From positions 1-64,000 of the forward strand of contig CAZNAI010000007.1 of the NCBI GenBank assembly GCA_964571235.1: a DNA stretch of 64,000 bases, written 5' to 3'. Shown in pieces: positions 7,692-16,420 of this stretch. The stretch comes from JACRAV01 sp964571235 (GTDB taxonomy: Bacteria > Zixibacteria > MSB-5A5 > GN15 > FEB-12). The notes under the pieces were generated by a model. It ran no database searches and was not told where the DNA came from. It was given only the letters and a program-made list of their open reading frames with translations. The position numbers and the translations under genes are program-made. How positions within the stretch are numbered: the first letter of the stretch is position 1; every line of letters starts with the position of its first letter.

Positions 7692-8093
7692 ATGAGTATG
7701 ACAGACCCAGTGGCCGATCTGCTAACCCGGATTCGTAACGCCTCCAAGGCGAAGAAACCGGCGGTTGATGTCCCGGCCTCAAATGTGAAACGCGAAATCA
7801 TCCGGATTCTGCGCGAGGAACATTTCGTGCGCGACGTCGTCGAATTGCCCGATAACAAGCAGGGCATTTTGCGCGTCTACCTGCGCTACTCGCGCGGTGA
7901 CAAACCGGTCATTCGCGGTATTCAGAGAATTTCGTCCCCCGGTCTGCACAAATACGTCGGCGCCGAAAAAGTCCGTCTGACGACCCACAATACCCGGGGA
8001 ATCTCGGTCATCTCGACCTCGCAGGGCTTGATGACCAATTTCGAAGCGGCCCGCCTGAAAATCGGCGGCGAACTGATGCTTCGTTGCTGGTAA
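7692..8093 (+). CDS. rpsH: 30S ribosomal protein S8
   Basis: Ribosomal protein S8, a primary binder of 16S rRNA and, in enteric bacteria, the repressor of the spc operon. MTDPVADLLTRIRNASKAKK, the central RGIQRISSPGLHKYV and the end AARLKIGGELMLRCW identify it. The start at 7692 gives MSMTDP; the ATG at 7698 is an alternative. It has 133 residues. Confidence 0.96.
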   Translation: MSMTDPVADLLTRIRNASKAKKPAVDVPASNVKREIIRILREEHFVRDVVELPDNKQGILRVYLRYSRGDKPVIRGIQRISSPGLHKYVGAEKVRLTTHNTRGISVISTSQGLMTNFEAARLKIGGELMLRCW

Positions 8094-8103
8094 AGGAATA
8101 AAG

Positions 8104-8646
8104 ATGTCGCGCGTAGGAAAATTACCCGTCCCGATTCCGGATAAGACCAAAGTCCAGGTGAGCGGCCGCAATCTGACCGTCACCGGACCCAAGGGCTCCC
8201 TTGGCATCTCTGCCCATGCGGCTATTGGTGTCAAAGTCGAAGGTACCAACGTCGTAGTGACGCGTTCTTCGGATATGAAAAAACACCGGGCGCTCCACGG
8301 TCTGACCCGCGCCCTGATCGCCAATATGATTCAGGGTGTTACGCAAGGGTATAACCGCCAGCTCGAAATGATCGGCGTCGGTTATCGCGCCGAGATGAAG
8401 GGCAAAACGCTCGTGCTCAGCCTTGGCTTCTCGCACCCGATCGTTTTCAATCCGCCGCAGGGAATTGCGATCACGGTCGACCCCAAGGAAAACAAAATCA
8501 CTGTCGACGGCATCGACAAAGCACTTGTCGGACAAACCGCCGCCAAGATTCGCTCGTTCCGCAAACCGGAACCGTACAAAGGCAAAGGCGTTCGGTATGT
8601 CGGCGAAATCGTACAGCGGAAGGCTGGAAAGACCGCCGGAAAATAA
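8104..8646 (+). CDS. rplF: 50S ribosomal protein L6
   Basis: Ribosomal protein L6, at the base of the L7/L12 stalk near the sarcin-ricin loop. MSRVGKLPVPIPDKTKVQVS, the segment GYRAEMKGKTLVLSLGFSHP and the end RKPEPYKGKGVRYVGEIVQR are canonical. It has 180 residues. Confidence 0.97.
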   Translation: MSRVGKLPVPIPDKTKVQVSGRNLTVTGPKGSLGISAHAAIGVKVEGTNVVVTRSSDMKKHRALHGLTRALIANMIQGVTQGYNRQLEMIGVGYRAEMKGKTLVLSLGFSHPIVFNPPQGIAITVDPKENKITVDGIDKALVGQTAAKIRSFRKPEPYKGKGVRYVGEIVQRKAGKTAGK

Positions 8647-8664
8647 CCCGGAGAATGAACTAAG

Positions 8665-9039
8665 ATGTCAATTCGCGTAAAGATCAAAGCAAAGCAGGGA
8701 TGGCGTCGCAAGATGCGTGTCCGGTCGAAAGTCTCCGGCACCACCGCCCGCCCCCGGCTGACCGTCTTCAAATCGCTGAACAACATGACCGCGCAAATTA
8801 TCGACGACGAAAAGTCGATCACACTGTGCGGACTGTCGACTGGTTCAAAGGCGATGGAAGAACTTGTCAAGGCGGCCGAGAATAAAACCGCCGCGGCCAA
8901 GCTGGTCGGCAAGAAAATCGCCGAAATGGCCAAAGCCAAAGGCATTGAAATGGTCGTCTTCGACCGCAACCGGAATCGCTACCACGGCCGTGTCAAGGCA
9001 GTCGCCGACGGCGCCCGTGAAGGCGGTCTGAAATTCTAA
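8665..9039 (+). CDS. rplR: 50S ribosomal protein L18
   Basis: Ribosomal protein L18, which binds 5S rRNA together with L5. The segments RMRVRSKVSGTTARPRLTVF, NNMTAQIIDDEKSITL and the end MVVFDRNRNRYHGRVKAVAD, GAREGGLKF are standard. It has 124 residues. The gap to rpsE is 41 bp. Confidence 0.97.
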   Translation: MSIRVKIKAKQGWRRKMRVRSKVSGTTARPRLTVFKSLNNMTAQIIDDEKSITLCGLSTGSKAMEELVKAAENKTAAAKLVGKKIAEMAKAKGIEMVVFDRNRNRYHGRVKAVADGAREGGLKF

Positions 9040-9080
9040 GCTCGTGAAACGTTCGTTATTGTTTTCGCATGAGGTAACGC

Positions 9081-9563
9081 TTGGCAAAGTTTGATTCAGA
9101 TTCGATGGAATTCGAGGAGAAAGTCATCAGCGTCAATCGCGTGGCTAAGGTCGTCAAAGGTGGCCGGCGCTTCGGATTTACCGCTTTGGTGACTGTTGGT
9201 GACAAGCGCGGAAAAGTCGGTATCGGCCTGGGTAAGGCGTCCGAAGTTTCCGACGCCATCCGCAAAGGAACCGAGGCCGCCCGTCGCTCGATGATCCAGA
9301 TTGTGCTGGTCAACGGCACAATCCCGCACCGTATCGACGGCATTTACGGCGCCAGCACGGTCGTGATGCGCCCGGCTTCGCCCGGTACCGGCGTGATCGC
9401 CGGTGGCGCGGTTCGCGCTGTGCTCGAGTCGCTCGGCGTGCAGGATGTCCTTACCAAAATTCTCGGTAGCCGCAATCCGAACAACGTGGTCAAAGCCACG
9501 CTCAACGGACTGCAGGCGCTTCAGACACGCGAACAGGAAGCTCAGTTCCGCCAGACAAGCTAA
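9081..9563 (+). CDS. rpsE: 30S ribosomal protein S5
   Basis: Ribosomal protein S5, part of the mRNA entry channel and important for decoding accuracy. It starts with TTG, 7 bases after a GAGG box. The segments NRVAKVVKGGRRFGFTALVT, GDKRGKVGIGLGKASEV, PASPGTGVIAGGAVRAVLE and GSRNPNNVVKATLNGL are characteristic. It has 160 residues. Confidence 0.96.
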   Translation: MAKFDSDSMEFEEKVISVNRVAKVVKGGRRFGFTALVTVGDKRGKVGIGLGKASEVSDAIRKGTEAARRSMIQIVLVNGTIPHRIDGIYGASTVVMRPASPGTGVIAGGAVRAVLESLGVQDVLTKILGSRNPNNVVKATLNGLQALQTREQEAQFRQTS

Positions 9564-9596
9564 GGCGCAATTGCGCAAGACGGAAAGAGACTGCAT

Positions 9597-9779
9597 ATGA
9601 GCAAACTGAAAGTTACACAAATTCGGAGCGCAATCGATTGTCCCAAAACCCAGAAGCGCACAATTGTGGCGTTGGGTCTGGGCAAGATTCGTCGCTCAGT
9701 TGTCCACCCCGACAATCCGCAGATTCGCGGCATGGTCCGGTCGGTGGCCCACCTGGTTAAAGTGGAGTCGGCCGCTTAA
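9597..9779 (+). CDS. rpmD: 50S ribosomal protein L30
   Basis: Ribosomal protein L30, a small protein (60 residues) of the 50S subunit. LKVTQIRSAIDCPKTQKRTI followed by ALGLGKIRRSVVHPDNPQIR is the family signature. It lies in the normal place between rpsE and rplO. Confidence 0.95.
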   Translation: MSKLKVTQIRSAIDCPKTQKRTIVALGLGKIRRSVVHPDNPQIRGMVRSVAHLVKVESAA

Positions 9780-9804
9780 GGCGGCCCTCAAGGAGATATA
9801 GACG

Positions 9805-10248
9805 ATGGACCTCCATACCCTCAAACCGGCTCCCGGCTCAACTAAAAACCGTAAACGGGTCGGTCGCGGTCCCGGTAGCGGCATGGGCGAAACTTCTGGC
9901 TATGGCCACAAGGGCGGCAAAGCCCGCGCTGGCTTCCGGCACAAATGGGGATTCGAAGGCGGCCAGATGCCCTTGCATCGCCGGCTCCCGAAATTCGGCT
10001 TTACCAATCCCTTCCGCCAGGAATTCCAGATCGTGAATCTTAAAGATCTGGCTCGCGTGACCGCCGCCGAGATCACCGGCGAAGCACTCAGATTATCCGG
10101 ACTGGTTAGCCGCTCCGACCGCCCAATCAAAATTCTCGGCGACGGCTCGGTCGACAAGGCGCTGACCGTCAAAGCTCAGGCGTTTTCCAAGTCGGCCAAG
10201 GAGAAAATTGAAAAGGCCGGCGGAAAAACCGAGGTGGTGAAGTGTTAG
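9805..10248 (+). CDS. rplO: 50S ribosomal protein L15
   Basis: Ribosomal protein L15, with its long N-terminal extension that penetrates 23S rRNA. MDLHTLKPAPGSTKNRKRVG, GRGPGSGMGETSGYGHKGGK and FEGGQMPLHRRLPKFGF are diagnostic. It has 147 residues and an AAGGAGAT ribosome binding site. Its stop overlaps the GTG start of secY by 7 bases. Confidence 0.97.
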   Translation: MDLHTLKPAPGSTKNRKRVGRGPGSGMGETSGYGHKGGKARAGFRHKWGFEGGQMPLHRRLPKFGFTNPFRQEFQIVNLKDLARVTAAEITGEALRLSGLVSRSDRPIKILGDGSVDKALTVKAQAFSKSAKEKIEKAGGKTEVVKC

Positions 10249-11558
10249 AGACCTTTCGCTCAATATTCAAAATTGAAGAATTGCGCAAACGGATACTCTT
10301 CACGTTTGCGCTTTTGGTTGTCTATCGCGTCGGCGGACACATTCCGACCCCCGGTGTCGACGGTTCCATCATCGCAACCGCTCTCGCAAGCCAGGGTTCG
10401 ATCTTCGGACTTATCGATCTCTTTGCCGGCGGCAACTTCTCCAAAGCGACCATCTTCGCGATGGGCATCATGCCGTACATTTCGGCTTCGATCATGCTCC
10501 AACTTCTTGGCGCAGTCATTCCGTGGCTTCAGCGCCTACAGCGCGAGGGAGAAGAGGGTCGCCGCAAGATCACTCAGTACACTCGCTACTTGACCGTTCT
10601 GATCGCCATGTTACAGGCCTGGGGAACCGCCGGATTTCTCGCCTCAGATGCCATGTCCTGGAACGGTGTCAAGGCCGTCCACATGGATCACTTCTGGTTT
10701 ATCTTCCTGACGATTCTGACTTTCACCGCCGGTACGGTCTTCATTATGTGGCTGGCTGAACAGATCACCGAGCGCGGCATCGGAAACGGAACCTCGCTGA
10801 TTATCTTTATTGGGATCATCGCCCGCCTTCCCGAGGCGGTCATAAACGAGGTTCAACTGATTTCGGTCGGTACTCGTTCTATTTTCGCCGAGCTGGTGAT
10901 TGTCCTCTTGGCACTCGTTGTCATCGCGGCCGTTGTCCTTATGACTCGCGCTCAGCGCAGAATCCCAGTGCAGTACCCAAAGAAGGTTGTCGGGCGGCGC
11001 GTTTTCGGCGGTGCGACTACCTTCCTGCCTCTTTCCATTAACGCCGCCGGCGTCATCCCGATCATCTTTGCGCAGTCGATCATGTTTCTTCCCTCGACTG
11101 TCGCCCAGCTTTTCCCGGAAACAGAATGGCTACAGAATCTTGTTTCAGTGGGCCTTGCCCCGGGCGGATTCTGGTATTCATTTATTTACATCCTGATCAT
11201 TGTCTTCTTCGCCTACTTCTACACCGCGATCGTTTTCAATCCGGTCGAACTGGCGGATAACATGCGCAAGAACGGCGGATATATTCCCGGCATTCGTCCC
11301 GGCAAAAACACCGCCGACTATATCGAAAAAGTCCTCACCCGCATCACCCTGCCGGGAGCGTTGTTCTTCGCGGCCATTGCCGTCCTACCGTGGGTATTGA
11401 TTGGGTCGTTTAACGTTCAATTCTTCTTCGGCGGCACTTCGATCCTTATCGCCGTCGGTGTCGCACTGGACACCTTGCAACAAATCGAATCGCACCTGCT
11501 CATGCGTCACTACGACGGCTTCCTGAAAAAGGGCAAGATTCGCGGGAGGTCGTACTGA
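10242..11558 (+). CDS. secY: Protein translocase subunit SecY
   Basis: Central channel of the SecYEG translocon in the inner membrane. The GTG start overlaps the rplO stop. It has 438 residues and about ten hydrophobic segments. Recognisable parts are FALLVVYRVGGHIPTPGVD near the N-terminus, TERGIGNGTSLIIFIGI in the cytoplasmic loop, and NMRKNGGYIPGIRPGKNTAD before the last segments. Gene order rplO-secY-adk-map is the common one. Confidence 0.97.
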   Translation: MLETFRSIFKIEELRKRILFTFALLVVYRVGGHIPTPGVDGSIIATALASQGSIFGLIDLFAGGNFSKATIFAMGIMPYISASIMLQLLGAVIPWLQRLQREGEEGRRKITQYTRYLTVLIAMLQAWGTAGFLASDAMSWNGVKAVHMDHFWFIFLTILTFTAGTVFIMWLAEQITERGIGNGTSLIIFIGIIARLPEAVINEVQLISVGTRSIFAELVIVLLALVVIAAVVLMTRAQRRIPVQYPKKVVGRRVFGGATTFLPLSINAAGVIPIIFAQSIMFLPSTVAQLFPETEWLQNLVSVGLAPGGFWYSFIYILIIVFFAYFYTAIVFNPVELADNMRKNGGYIPGIRPGKNTADYIEKVLTRITLPGALFFAAIAVLPWVLIGSFNVQFFFGGTSILIAVGVALDTLQQIESHLLMRHYDGFLKKGKIRGRSY

Positions 11559-11561
11559 GCC

Positions 11562-12203
11562 ATGGTCCTCATCTTTCTTGGTCCCCCCGGATCAGGCAAG
11601 GGAACGCAGGCGTCACGCCTATCCAAGGCCCGTGGAATGCTACATCTGTCGACCGGTGATATGTTGCGTACAGCTGTAAAAGAAAATACTCCGCTTGGCC
11701 AAAAGGCTGAGTCGTACATGAAAAAAGGCGAACTCGTGCCTGATTCTCTGATTGTCGATTTGATCGGTGAAAAAATATCCAATGGTGCGGTTAGCTCAGG
11801 GTTCATTCTCGACGGTTTCCCGCGAACTATTTCGCAGGCCGACTCACTCGCCGCAATGCTGAAAAAGCACGGAATTGAGATCAATCGGGCCGTCCTGCTC
11901 AAAGTCGACGCCGAGGAAATCGTGCGCCGCCTCTCCGGTAGATTTTATTGTCCGACCTGCGGCGCCGGGTACAATTACCCCATGCAAGTGCCCAAAGTCG
12001 ACGGCCGGTGTGACAACGATCACACGCCTTTGGCGCGTCGCCCCGACGACGATGAATCGGTCGTCCGAAATCGTTTGGAAGTCTACAAGCGCCAGACTCA
12101 ACCCATCGAAGATTACTATCGTCGCGCCGGTCTGCTCGCCGAAATCGAAGCAAGTGTTTCCCCCGACGATGTCTTTGCCTCACTCCTTAAGTTGGTCAAC
12201 TAA
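11562..12203 (+). CDS. adk: Adenylate kinase (zinc-type lid)
   Basis: Adenylate kinase, converting ATP and AMP to two ADP in the cytosol. The P-loop FLGPPGSGKGTQASRL is at the N-terminus, followed by LSTGDMLR and ILDGFPRTISQAD. It has 213 residues, the long form. The lid carries FYCPTCGAGYN and a later GRCDNDH, that is three Cys and an Asp in the positions used by zinc-binding lids. It starts 3 bases after secY. Confidence 0.97.
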   Translation: MVLIFLGPPGSGKGTQASRLSKARGMLHLSTGDMLRTAVKENTPLGQKAESYMKKGELVPDSLIVDLIGEKISNGAVSSGFILDGFPRTISQADSLAAMLKKHGIEINRAVLLKVDAEEIVRRLSGRFYCPTCGAGYNYPMQVPKVDGRCDNDHTPLARRPDDDESVVRNRLEVYKRQTQPIEDYYRRAGLLAEIEASVSPDDVFASLLKLVN

Positions 12204-12215
12204 AGCCGGAGTATC

Positions 12216-12962
12216 GTGATAACGTTGAAGACCAAAGAAGAGATCGAAATCATGCGCCGCGCCGGACGGGTGGTGGCGCAGTGTCTCGATATGGTCGGAA
12301 AATCGATTGAGCCGGGCATGACCACCAAGCAACTTGATATGCTGATCGAGGATTTCCTTGTCTCCCACGGTGCCATTCCGGCCTTTAAGGACTACCAGGG
12401 GTACCCGGCCTCGGCCTGCATCTCGATAGACGACGAAGTCGTGCACGGCATCCCCGGAAAACGAATAATTCGCGAAGGCGACCTGGTCTCGGTCGATGTC
12501 GGCTCCATTGTCGACGGCTATTATGGCGACTCGGCCCGCACTTACCCCATTGGCAAGGTTTCTTACGACAAACAGCGGCTTCTGAACGGCACCCAAAGAA
12601 GTCTCTCCGCCGGTATTGACAAAGCCCGGAAAGGCAATAAATTAGGCCAAATATCGGCGGCTGTTCAGCAGTCGGCCGAAGAGCAGGGCTTTAGTGTGGT
12701 TCGTCAATTAGTCGGCCATGGAATTGGCCGCAAGATGCACGAGGAACCGCAGGTGCCCAACTTTGGTTCTCCCGACGAGGGCCCGGTTCTCAAAACCGGG
12801 ATGGTCTTGGCAATCGAACCCATGATTAACCTCGGGACGTACGACGTTCGGACCAAACCGGACGGGTGGACCATCGTCACTGCCGACGGCATGCCGTCGG
12901 CGCATTTCGAACACACCGTGGCTATCACCGATGACGGCCCCGATGTGTTAACTGTCGCGTAA
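12216..12962 (+). CDS. map: Methionine aminopeptidase, type I
   Basis: Removes the initiator Met from nascent proteins. The start is a GTG giving MITLKTKEEIEIMRRAGR, after a CCGGAG box. It has 248 residues. The five metal ligands of the family are in SVDVGSIVDGYYGDSART (two Asp), the His of LVGHGIGRKMHEEPQVPN, the Glu of LAIEPMIN and the final Glu of SAHFEHTVAIT. Confidence 0.97.
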   Translation: MITLKTKEEIEIMRRAGRVVAQCLDMVGKSIEPGMTTKQLDMLIEDFLVSHGAIPAFKDYQGYPASACISIDDEVVHGIPGKRIIREGDLVSVDVGSIVDGYYGDSARTYPIGKVSYDKQRLLNGTQRSLSAGIDKARKGNKLGQISAAVQQSAEEQGFSVVRQLVGHGIGRKMHEEPQVPNFGSPDEGPVLKTGMVLAIEPMINLGTYDVRTKPDGWTIVTADGMPSAHFEHTVAITDDGPDVLTVA

Positions 12963-12969
12963 GGAGAGT

Positions 12970-13188
12970 ATGGCGAAAGAAGAGACCATTACCGTTGAAG
13001 GAAAAGTAGTCGAACCATTGCCCAATGCGATGTTTCGGGTCGAGCTCGACAACGGTCATATTGTCCTCGCTCATATCTCGGGAAAAATGAGAATGCATTT
13101 TATCAAGATTCTGCCCGGCGACAAGGTGACACTTGAACTGTCACCATACGATCTGTCCCGCGGACGAATCACGTATCGGTACAAATAA
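12970..13188 (+). CDS. infA: Translation initiation factor IF-1
   Basis: Initiation factor IF-1 (72 residues), an OB-fold protein that binds the A site during initiation. EETITVEGKVVEPLPNAMFR, the segment HISGKMRMHFIKILPGDKVT and the end PYDLSRGRITYRYK are canonical. An AAGGAG box precedes the ATG. It sits between map and rpmJ. Confidence 0.97.
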   Translation: MAKEETITVEGKVVEPLPNAMFRVELDNGHIVLAHISGKMRMHFIKILPGDKVTLELSPYDLSRGRITYRYK

Positions 13189-13214
13189 GTCAGATAGCAA
13201 AACGAGTTAGTGGT

Positions 13215-13331
13215 ATGAAAGTACGATCAGCAATCAAGAAACGGTGCGAACACTGCAAAGTCATCAAACGTCGCGGCATTATTCGCGTCATTTGCACCAA
13301 GAACCCCAGCCACAAACAGCGGCAGGGATAA
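13215..13331 (+). CDS. rpmJ: 50S ribosomal protein L36
   Basis: A short gene of 38 codons. It starts MKVRSAIKKRCEHCKVIKRR and continues GIIRVICTKNPSHKQRQG. The zinc ligands Cys11, Cys14, Cys27 and His33 of C-plus L36 are all present. One residue longer than the usual 37. It lies in the normal position between infA and rpsM. Confidence 0.96.
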   Translation: MKVRSAIKKRCEHCKVIKRRGIIRVICTKNPSHKQRQG

Positions 13332-13365
13332 CGGTCGTACCGCCCCGTAACCAAGGAGTAGTGAA

Positions 13366-13752
13366 TTGGCTCGAATAGCCGGTGTTGATCTTCCCCGTGA
13401 AAAGCGCATTGAAACCGCGCTGATGTATCTGTATGGCGTCGGCCCCAACAACGCCAAAGAGATCTTGAAGAAGACGGGTGTGAACCCCGAAACGCGGGTA
13501 AATAAACTGACCGACGACGATGTCGCTAAACTGCGCCACGTCATCGAAAACGAATACACCGTCGAGGGCTCTCTGCGCGGCGAAGTCTCGATGAACATCA
13601 AGCGACTTGTCGATATCGGTTGCTATCGCGGCCTTCGTCATCGTCGCGGCCTGCCTGTTCGGGGCCAGCGCACCAAGACCAACGCCCGTACCCGCAAGGG
13701 TCCGCGCAAATCGGTCGGCGGCCTGAAGAAAAAGCCGGCGGCCAAAACCTGA
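13366..13752 (+). CDS. rpsM: 30S ribosomal protein S13
   Basis: Ribosomal protein S13 of the 30S head, partner of S19 and contact of the P-site tRNA. It starts with TTG after AAGGAGTAGTGAA. ARIAGVDLPREKRIETALMY, the helix-hairpin-helix segment and DIGCYRGLRHRRGLPVRGQR, TKTNARTRKGPRK are canonical. It has 128 residues. First gene of the alpha-operon part. Confidence 0.97.
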   Translation: MARIAGVDLPREKRIETALMYLYGVGPNNAKEILKKTGVNPETRVNKLTDDDVAKLRHVIENEYTVEGSLRGEVSMNIKRLVDIGCYRGLRHRRGLPVRGQRTKTNARTRKGPRKSVGGLKKKPAAKT

Positions 13753-13786
13753 TCGGAAATCAGTAACTGAGATAGGATAGATATTC

Positions 13787-14179
13787 GTGGCGGAACCAAA
13801 AAAGAAAAAAGGCAAACGCAAAATTACCCGCGTTGAAGCCAACGGCATCGTGCACATCAAAGCGACGTTTAACAACACGCAGATCACCGTGGCCGATTCC
13901 CTCGGTCGCACCATCTCCTGGGGCTCGGCCGGAAAAGCCGGCTTCAAGGGATCCAAAAAATCCACGCCGTTCGCGGCTCAAATGGCCGCCTCAACCGCGG
14001 CTAAAGAGGCGATGGATCTTGGACTGCGTCGCGTTGAAGTCTGGGTCAAGGGTCCGGGCGCCGGGCGTGAAGCGGCCATTCGCTCGCTTTCAGCCGCCGG
14101 GCTTGAAATCAGCATGATCAAAGATGTCACCCCGATTCCACACAACGGATGTCGGCCGCCCAAACGTCGCCGCGTCTGA
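13787..14179 (+). CDS. rpsK: 30S ribosomal protein S11
   Basis: Ribosomal protein S11 of the 30S platform. The start is GTG giving MAEPKKKKGKRKITRVEANG. The segments HIKATFNNTQITVADSLGRT, SAGKAGFKGSKKSTPFAAQM and the end KDVTPIPHNGCRPPKRRRV are standard. It has 130 residues. Confidence 0.97.
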   Translation: MAEPKKKKGKRKITRVEANGIVHIKATFNNTQITVADSLGRTISWGSAGKAGFKGSKKSTPFAAQMAASTAAKEAMDLGLRRVEVWVKGPGAGREAAIRSLSAAGLEISMIKDVTPIPHNGCRPPKRRRV

Positions 14180-14223
14180 TACGGCGATTTGTGAAAGTGC
14201 AAAGAGAGTTATAAGGAGAATAG

Positions 14224-14850
14224 ATGGCCCGCTATAGTGAAGCCAACTGCAAATTGTGTCGCCGCGAGGGAGAAAAACTCTTCCTCAAAGGTGCCCGTTG
14301 CCTAACCGAGAAGTGCGCGATCGAACGTCGCCAGTACGCTCCCGGACAGCACGGACAAAACCTCCGCCGCAAAGTGTCGGCCTACGGTCTTCAGCTTCGC
14401 GAGAAGCAGAAGGTCCGCCGCCTCTACGGCATCCTCGAGACCCAGTTCCGCAACTACTACGAAAAAGCCAACGCCCGCACCGGTGTCACCGGTGAAGAGC
14501 TGGTACTCTTTTTGGAAACGCGGCTGGACAACCTCGTTTATCGCCTCGGATTCGCCGCCTCTCGCAAACAGGCCCGCCAATTGGTGCGCCACCGGCACAT
14601 CCTGGTCGACGGCCAGATTGTGGACATCCCGTCCTTCAGCGTCAAGCCGCGTCAGGTCATCCGGGTCAAAGACAAATCGAAGAATCTGGACATGATCCAC
14701 GGCGCACTAAAGTTCGGACGCGGCGAAGAAATCGCATGGCTTCGCCTGAACAAGGCCTCGCTTGAAGGCGAGCTTCTGGAAATGCCGAAGCGTTCCGACA
14801 TCCCGCTCACGGCCAACGAACAGTTGATCGTCGAGTTGTACTCCAAGTAA
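14224..14850 (+). CDS. rpsD: 30S ribosomal protein S4
   Basis: Ribosomal protein S4, a primary 16S binder and mRNA entry protein. It has 208 residues. The N-terminal CKLCRREGEKLFLKGARC segment plus the following EKCAIE contains Cys residues of the zinc-type S4. The S4 RNA-binding domain follows (LDNLVYRLGFAASRKQARQL, VRHRHILVDGQIVDIPSF). An AAGGAG box is located 7 bases before the ATG. Confidence 0.97.
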   Translation: MARYSEANCKLCRREGEKLFLKGARCLTEKCAIERRQYAPGQHGQNLRRKVSAYGLQLREKQKVRRLYGILETQFRNYYEKANARTGVTGEELVLFLETRLDNLVYRLGFAASRKQARQLVRHRHILVDGQIVDIPSFSVKPRQVIRVKDKSKNLDMIHGALKFGRGEEIAWLRLNKASLEGELLEMPKRSDIPLTANEQLIVELYSK

Positions 14851-14875
14851 CGGACAGACCGGAGAGGTTTATTAT

Positions 14876-15856
14876 ATGAAATGGAAGCCCCTTACAATGC
14901 CCCAGGAAGTGGTCAACGATCGCTCCCTCGCGGCTGAAAACTACTCTCGCTTCATCATCGAACCGCTTGAACGCGGCTACGGCGTAACCCTTGGAAACTC
15001 GCTTCGCCGGGTGCTCCTGTCGTCTATTCAGGGCGCGGCGGTCGTATCGATCCGCATCAAAGGATGCCTACACGAATTTGCCACTCTGCCCGGACTCTAC
15101 GAAGATGTCACTAACATCGTTCTAAACGTTAAAGGTCTCATCATCCGCCTGCACTCCGACGACATGCGGACCCTGCACTTCAAGTCCAACAAAAAAGGCA
15201 AAGTCACCGCCGGGATGTTTACGGGGAACTCCGAAGTTGAGATTCTCAACCCGGATCACCACATCTGCGAACTGACCGATGACATCGATTTTGAAATCGA
15301 ACTGGACATCTGCGATGGCCGGGGCTACAACCTGTCCGAGATGAACAAGCGCCCCGACGCTCCTGTGGGAACCGTCTTCGTTGACTCGCTCTTCTCGCCG
15401 GTCACCCGCGTGGCCTACACCGTCGAAAACACCCGTATCGGTCAGAAGACCGACTATGATCGTTTGATTCTTGAGATCACTACCAACGGCGCGGTGTCGC
15501 CCGAAGACGGCCTCTCGTACGCCTCCAAACTTCTCAAAGATCACCTCCAACTCTTCATCCACATGGACGAAGCGGTGTTGGTGCAGGAAGAAAAGGCCGA
15601 AGACGAGGAAACCACCCGCGTGCGCAATCTGCTCAAGACGCGTGTCGACGAACTCGAACTGTCGGTTCGCTCCTCGAACTGTCTGCGCGCCGCCAACATT
15701 CAGTCACTGGAAGAACTCGTGACCAAGACCGAAGCGGATATGCTCAAGTACCGCAATTTCGGCCGCAAGTCACTCAATGAAATCGGTTCACTCCTGGAAT
15801 CCATGGACCTGCACTTCGGCATGGATATCTCCAAATTTCTTGAAAGCAAAAAGTAG
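14876..15856 (+). CDS. rpoA: DNA-directed RNA polymerase subunit alpha
   Basis: RNA polymerase alpha subunit (326 residues). The N-terminal assembly domain shows FIIEPLERGYGVTLGNSLRR and VLLSSIQGAAVVSIRIKG. The C-terminal domain, which contacts UP elements and activators, includes LELSVRSSNCLRAANIQSLE and NFGRKSLNEIGSLLESM. Standard position between rpsD and rplQ. Confidence 0.97.
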   Translation: MKWKPLTMPQEVVNDRSLAAENYSRFIIEPLERGYGVTLGNSLRRVLLSSIQGAAVVSIRIKGCLHEFATLPGLYEDVTNIVLNVKGLIIRLHSDDMRTLHFKSNKKGKVTAGMFTGNSEVEILNPDHHICELTDDIDFEIELDICDGRGYNLSEMNKRPDAPVGTVFVDSLFSPVTRVAYTVENTRIGQKTDYDRLILEITTNGAVSPEDGLSYASKLLKDHLQLFIHMDEAVLVQEEKAEDEETTRVRNLLKTRVDELELSVRSSNCLRAANIQSLEELVTKTEADMLKYRNFGRKSLNEIGSLLESMDLHFGMDISKFLESKK

Positions 15857-15873
15857 GAATTGGTTAGTTATCC

Positions 15874-16356
15874 ATGGGACATCAGGACAAAGTAGTTAAA
15901 CTCGGCCGCACTGCTTCGCACCGCGACGCCATGCTGGCCAATATGGCAATGTCGCTCATTCTGCACCGGATGATTCGCACCACCGATGCCAAAGCCAAAG
16001 CTTTGCAACCGGTCATCGATCGCATCATCTCCACTGCCAAGCAAAACACCGTGGCCTCCAAACGACAGGTGGCCAAATCGGTGCACGTCAAAGAAGCGTT
16101 CACGCGCCTCTATAAAGAAATTCTCCCGCAGTTCGCTGAGCGAACCTCCGGTTTTACCCGGATTATGAAACTCGGTGTACGCCGTGGCGACGGCGCCTCG
16201 GTGTCGGTCATCGAACTGCTGGTCGAAAAGCCAAAAGTGGAAGCGACCGACGCCAAGGGGAAGAAGGGCGAAAAGGCCGACGCCAAGCGTCCGTCCGCAT
16301 CTGCTTCTTCTGCCGCTGGTATGTCGCGCGCGATTCGCCGCCGCTCAGGCCGCTAG
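15874..16356 (+). CDS. rplQ: 50S ribosomal protein L17 with C-terminal extension
   Basis: Ribosomal protein L17, close to the tunnel exit. Residues 1-120 are the conserved protein, with VVKLGRTASHRDAMLANMAM and GVRRGDGASVSVIELL. The remaining about 40 residues are a Lys-, Ala- and Ser-rich extension ending in RAIRRRSGR, making it 160 residues where 115-130 is usual. It is the last gene of the ribosomal superoperon and is followed by a strong terminator. Confidence 0.95.
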   Translation: MGHQDKVVKLGRTASHRDAMLANMAMSLILHRMIRTTDAKAKALQPVIDRIISTAKQNTVASKRQVAKSVHVKEAFTRLYKEILPQFAERTSGFTRIMKLGVRRGDGASVSVIELLVEKPKVEATDAKGKKGEKADAKRPSASASSAAGMSRAIRRRSGR

Positions 16357-16384
16357 ACGTAGAAAAAAGCAAACTCTCTTGTAG

Positions 16385-16420
16385 GGCGGGTTCGTCTTTG
16401 AACCCGCCTTCTTTTTTTTA
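16385..16420 (+). terminator. Rho-independent terminator after rplQ
   Basis: A perfect 9 bp stem GGCGGGTTC / GAACCCGCC with a 6-base loop (GTCTTT), followed by TTCTTTTTTTTA. It ends the tuf-rplQ superoperon. Confidence 0.93.
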